A DNA stretch of 64,000 nucleotides from Euglena gracilis (lineage: Eukaryota > Euglenida > Euglenophyceae > Euglenales): the NCBI GenBank assembly GCA_039621445.1, contig CP154955.1:36249123-36313122 (forward strand). The letters are read 5' to 3'. A program made the position numbers and the translations under genes. Below are positions 63,975 to 64,000 of this stretch, piece by piece; within the stretch, counting starts at the first letter, position 1, and each line of letters starts with the position of its first letter. A model generated the notes under the pieces. The model searched no databases. It saw only the letters and a list, made by a program, of their open reading frames with translations, and was not told the origin of the DNA.

Positions 63975-64000
63975 GTATCCCCCGGCCGCCCTGGGAGTTC

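Overview
The window looks like a nuclear contig from a large, repeat-swollen eukaryotic genome, probably a protist with spliceosomal introns. Two host genes can be recognised, and both are cut into small exons by introns from about 45 nt to 8.9 kb. The desaturase reads like the delta-12 type seen in chromalveolate-type algae (SHAVHH followed by GETHVP). A secondary-plastid protist is therefore my guess for the host, but this is inference. No prokaryotic signatures, CRISPR arrays, rRNA or convincing tRNA genes were found.

Layout. (1) 1-16.7 kb, minus strand: an ER-type fatty acid desaturase (FAD2-like). Nine exons are visible, from 16702 down to 1703. The exon with the third histidine box lies beyond the left edge or was not found. 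Its 8.9-kb intron holds nested hAT-like elements and three hairpin-ended tandem units. (2) 18.6-30.2 kb: a mobile-element cluster. It has a broken non-LTR retrotransposon whose ORF carries a 2A-like motif, a second fragment of it (26.6-27.2 kb), two members of a palindrome-ended inverted-repeat family (21.97-23.47 and 29.38-30.14 kb), (AATC)n and (AACC)n arrays and a Tc1-like fragment. (3) 30.5-43.8 kb: TA-flanked C-tract MITEs, foldbacks, a broken Tc1/mariner transposon (38.64-40.02 kb) and more hAT-like elements. (4) 43.9-64.0 kb, plus strand: a gene for PIG-Q/Gpi1, a subunit of the GPI-GlcNAc transferase. It is secure from 58.17 kb to the right edge, with probable upstream exons from about 45.4 kb. 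Its introns contain a DIRS-like reverse-transcriptase relic, MITEs and hAT-like elements.

The main novelty is in the mobile elements. Several families can be delimited from the sequence alone. hAT-like elements have 8-bp target duplications and TIRs such as CAGGCTTTTGCTTAAGG. Seven elements of 146-511 bp lie between TA dinucleotides, most ending in C tracts. A palindromic-TIR family has two members. Two inserts in the retrotransposon have G5TG...CAC5 ends, minisatellite blocks at both ends and 3-bp target duplications; the second retrotransposon copy provides an empty site for one of them. A short GGCGC-AAA-GCGCC hairpin core recurs about 17 times in otherwise different elements. Poly-G/poly-C runs are extraordinarily dense, so one-base assembly indels are a real possibility and may explain some frameshifts and three unresolved splice junctions.
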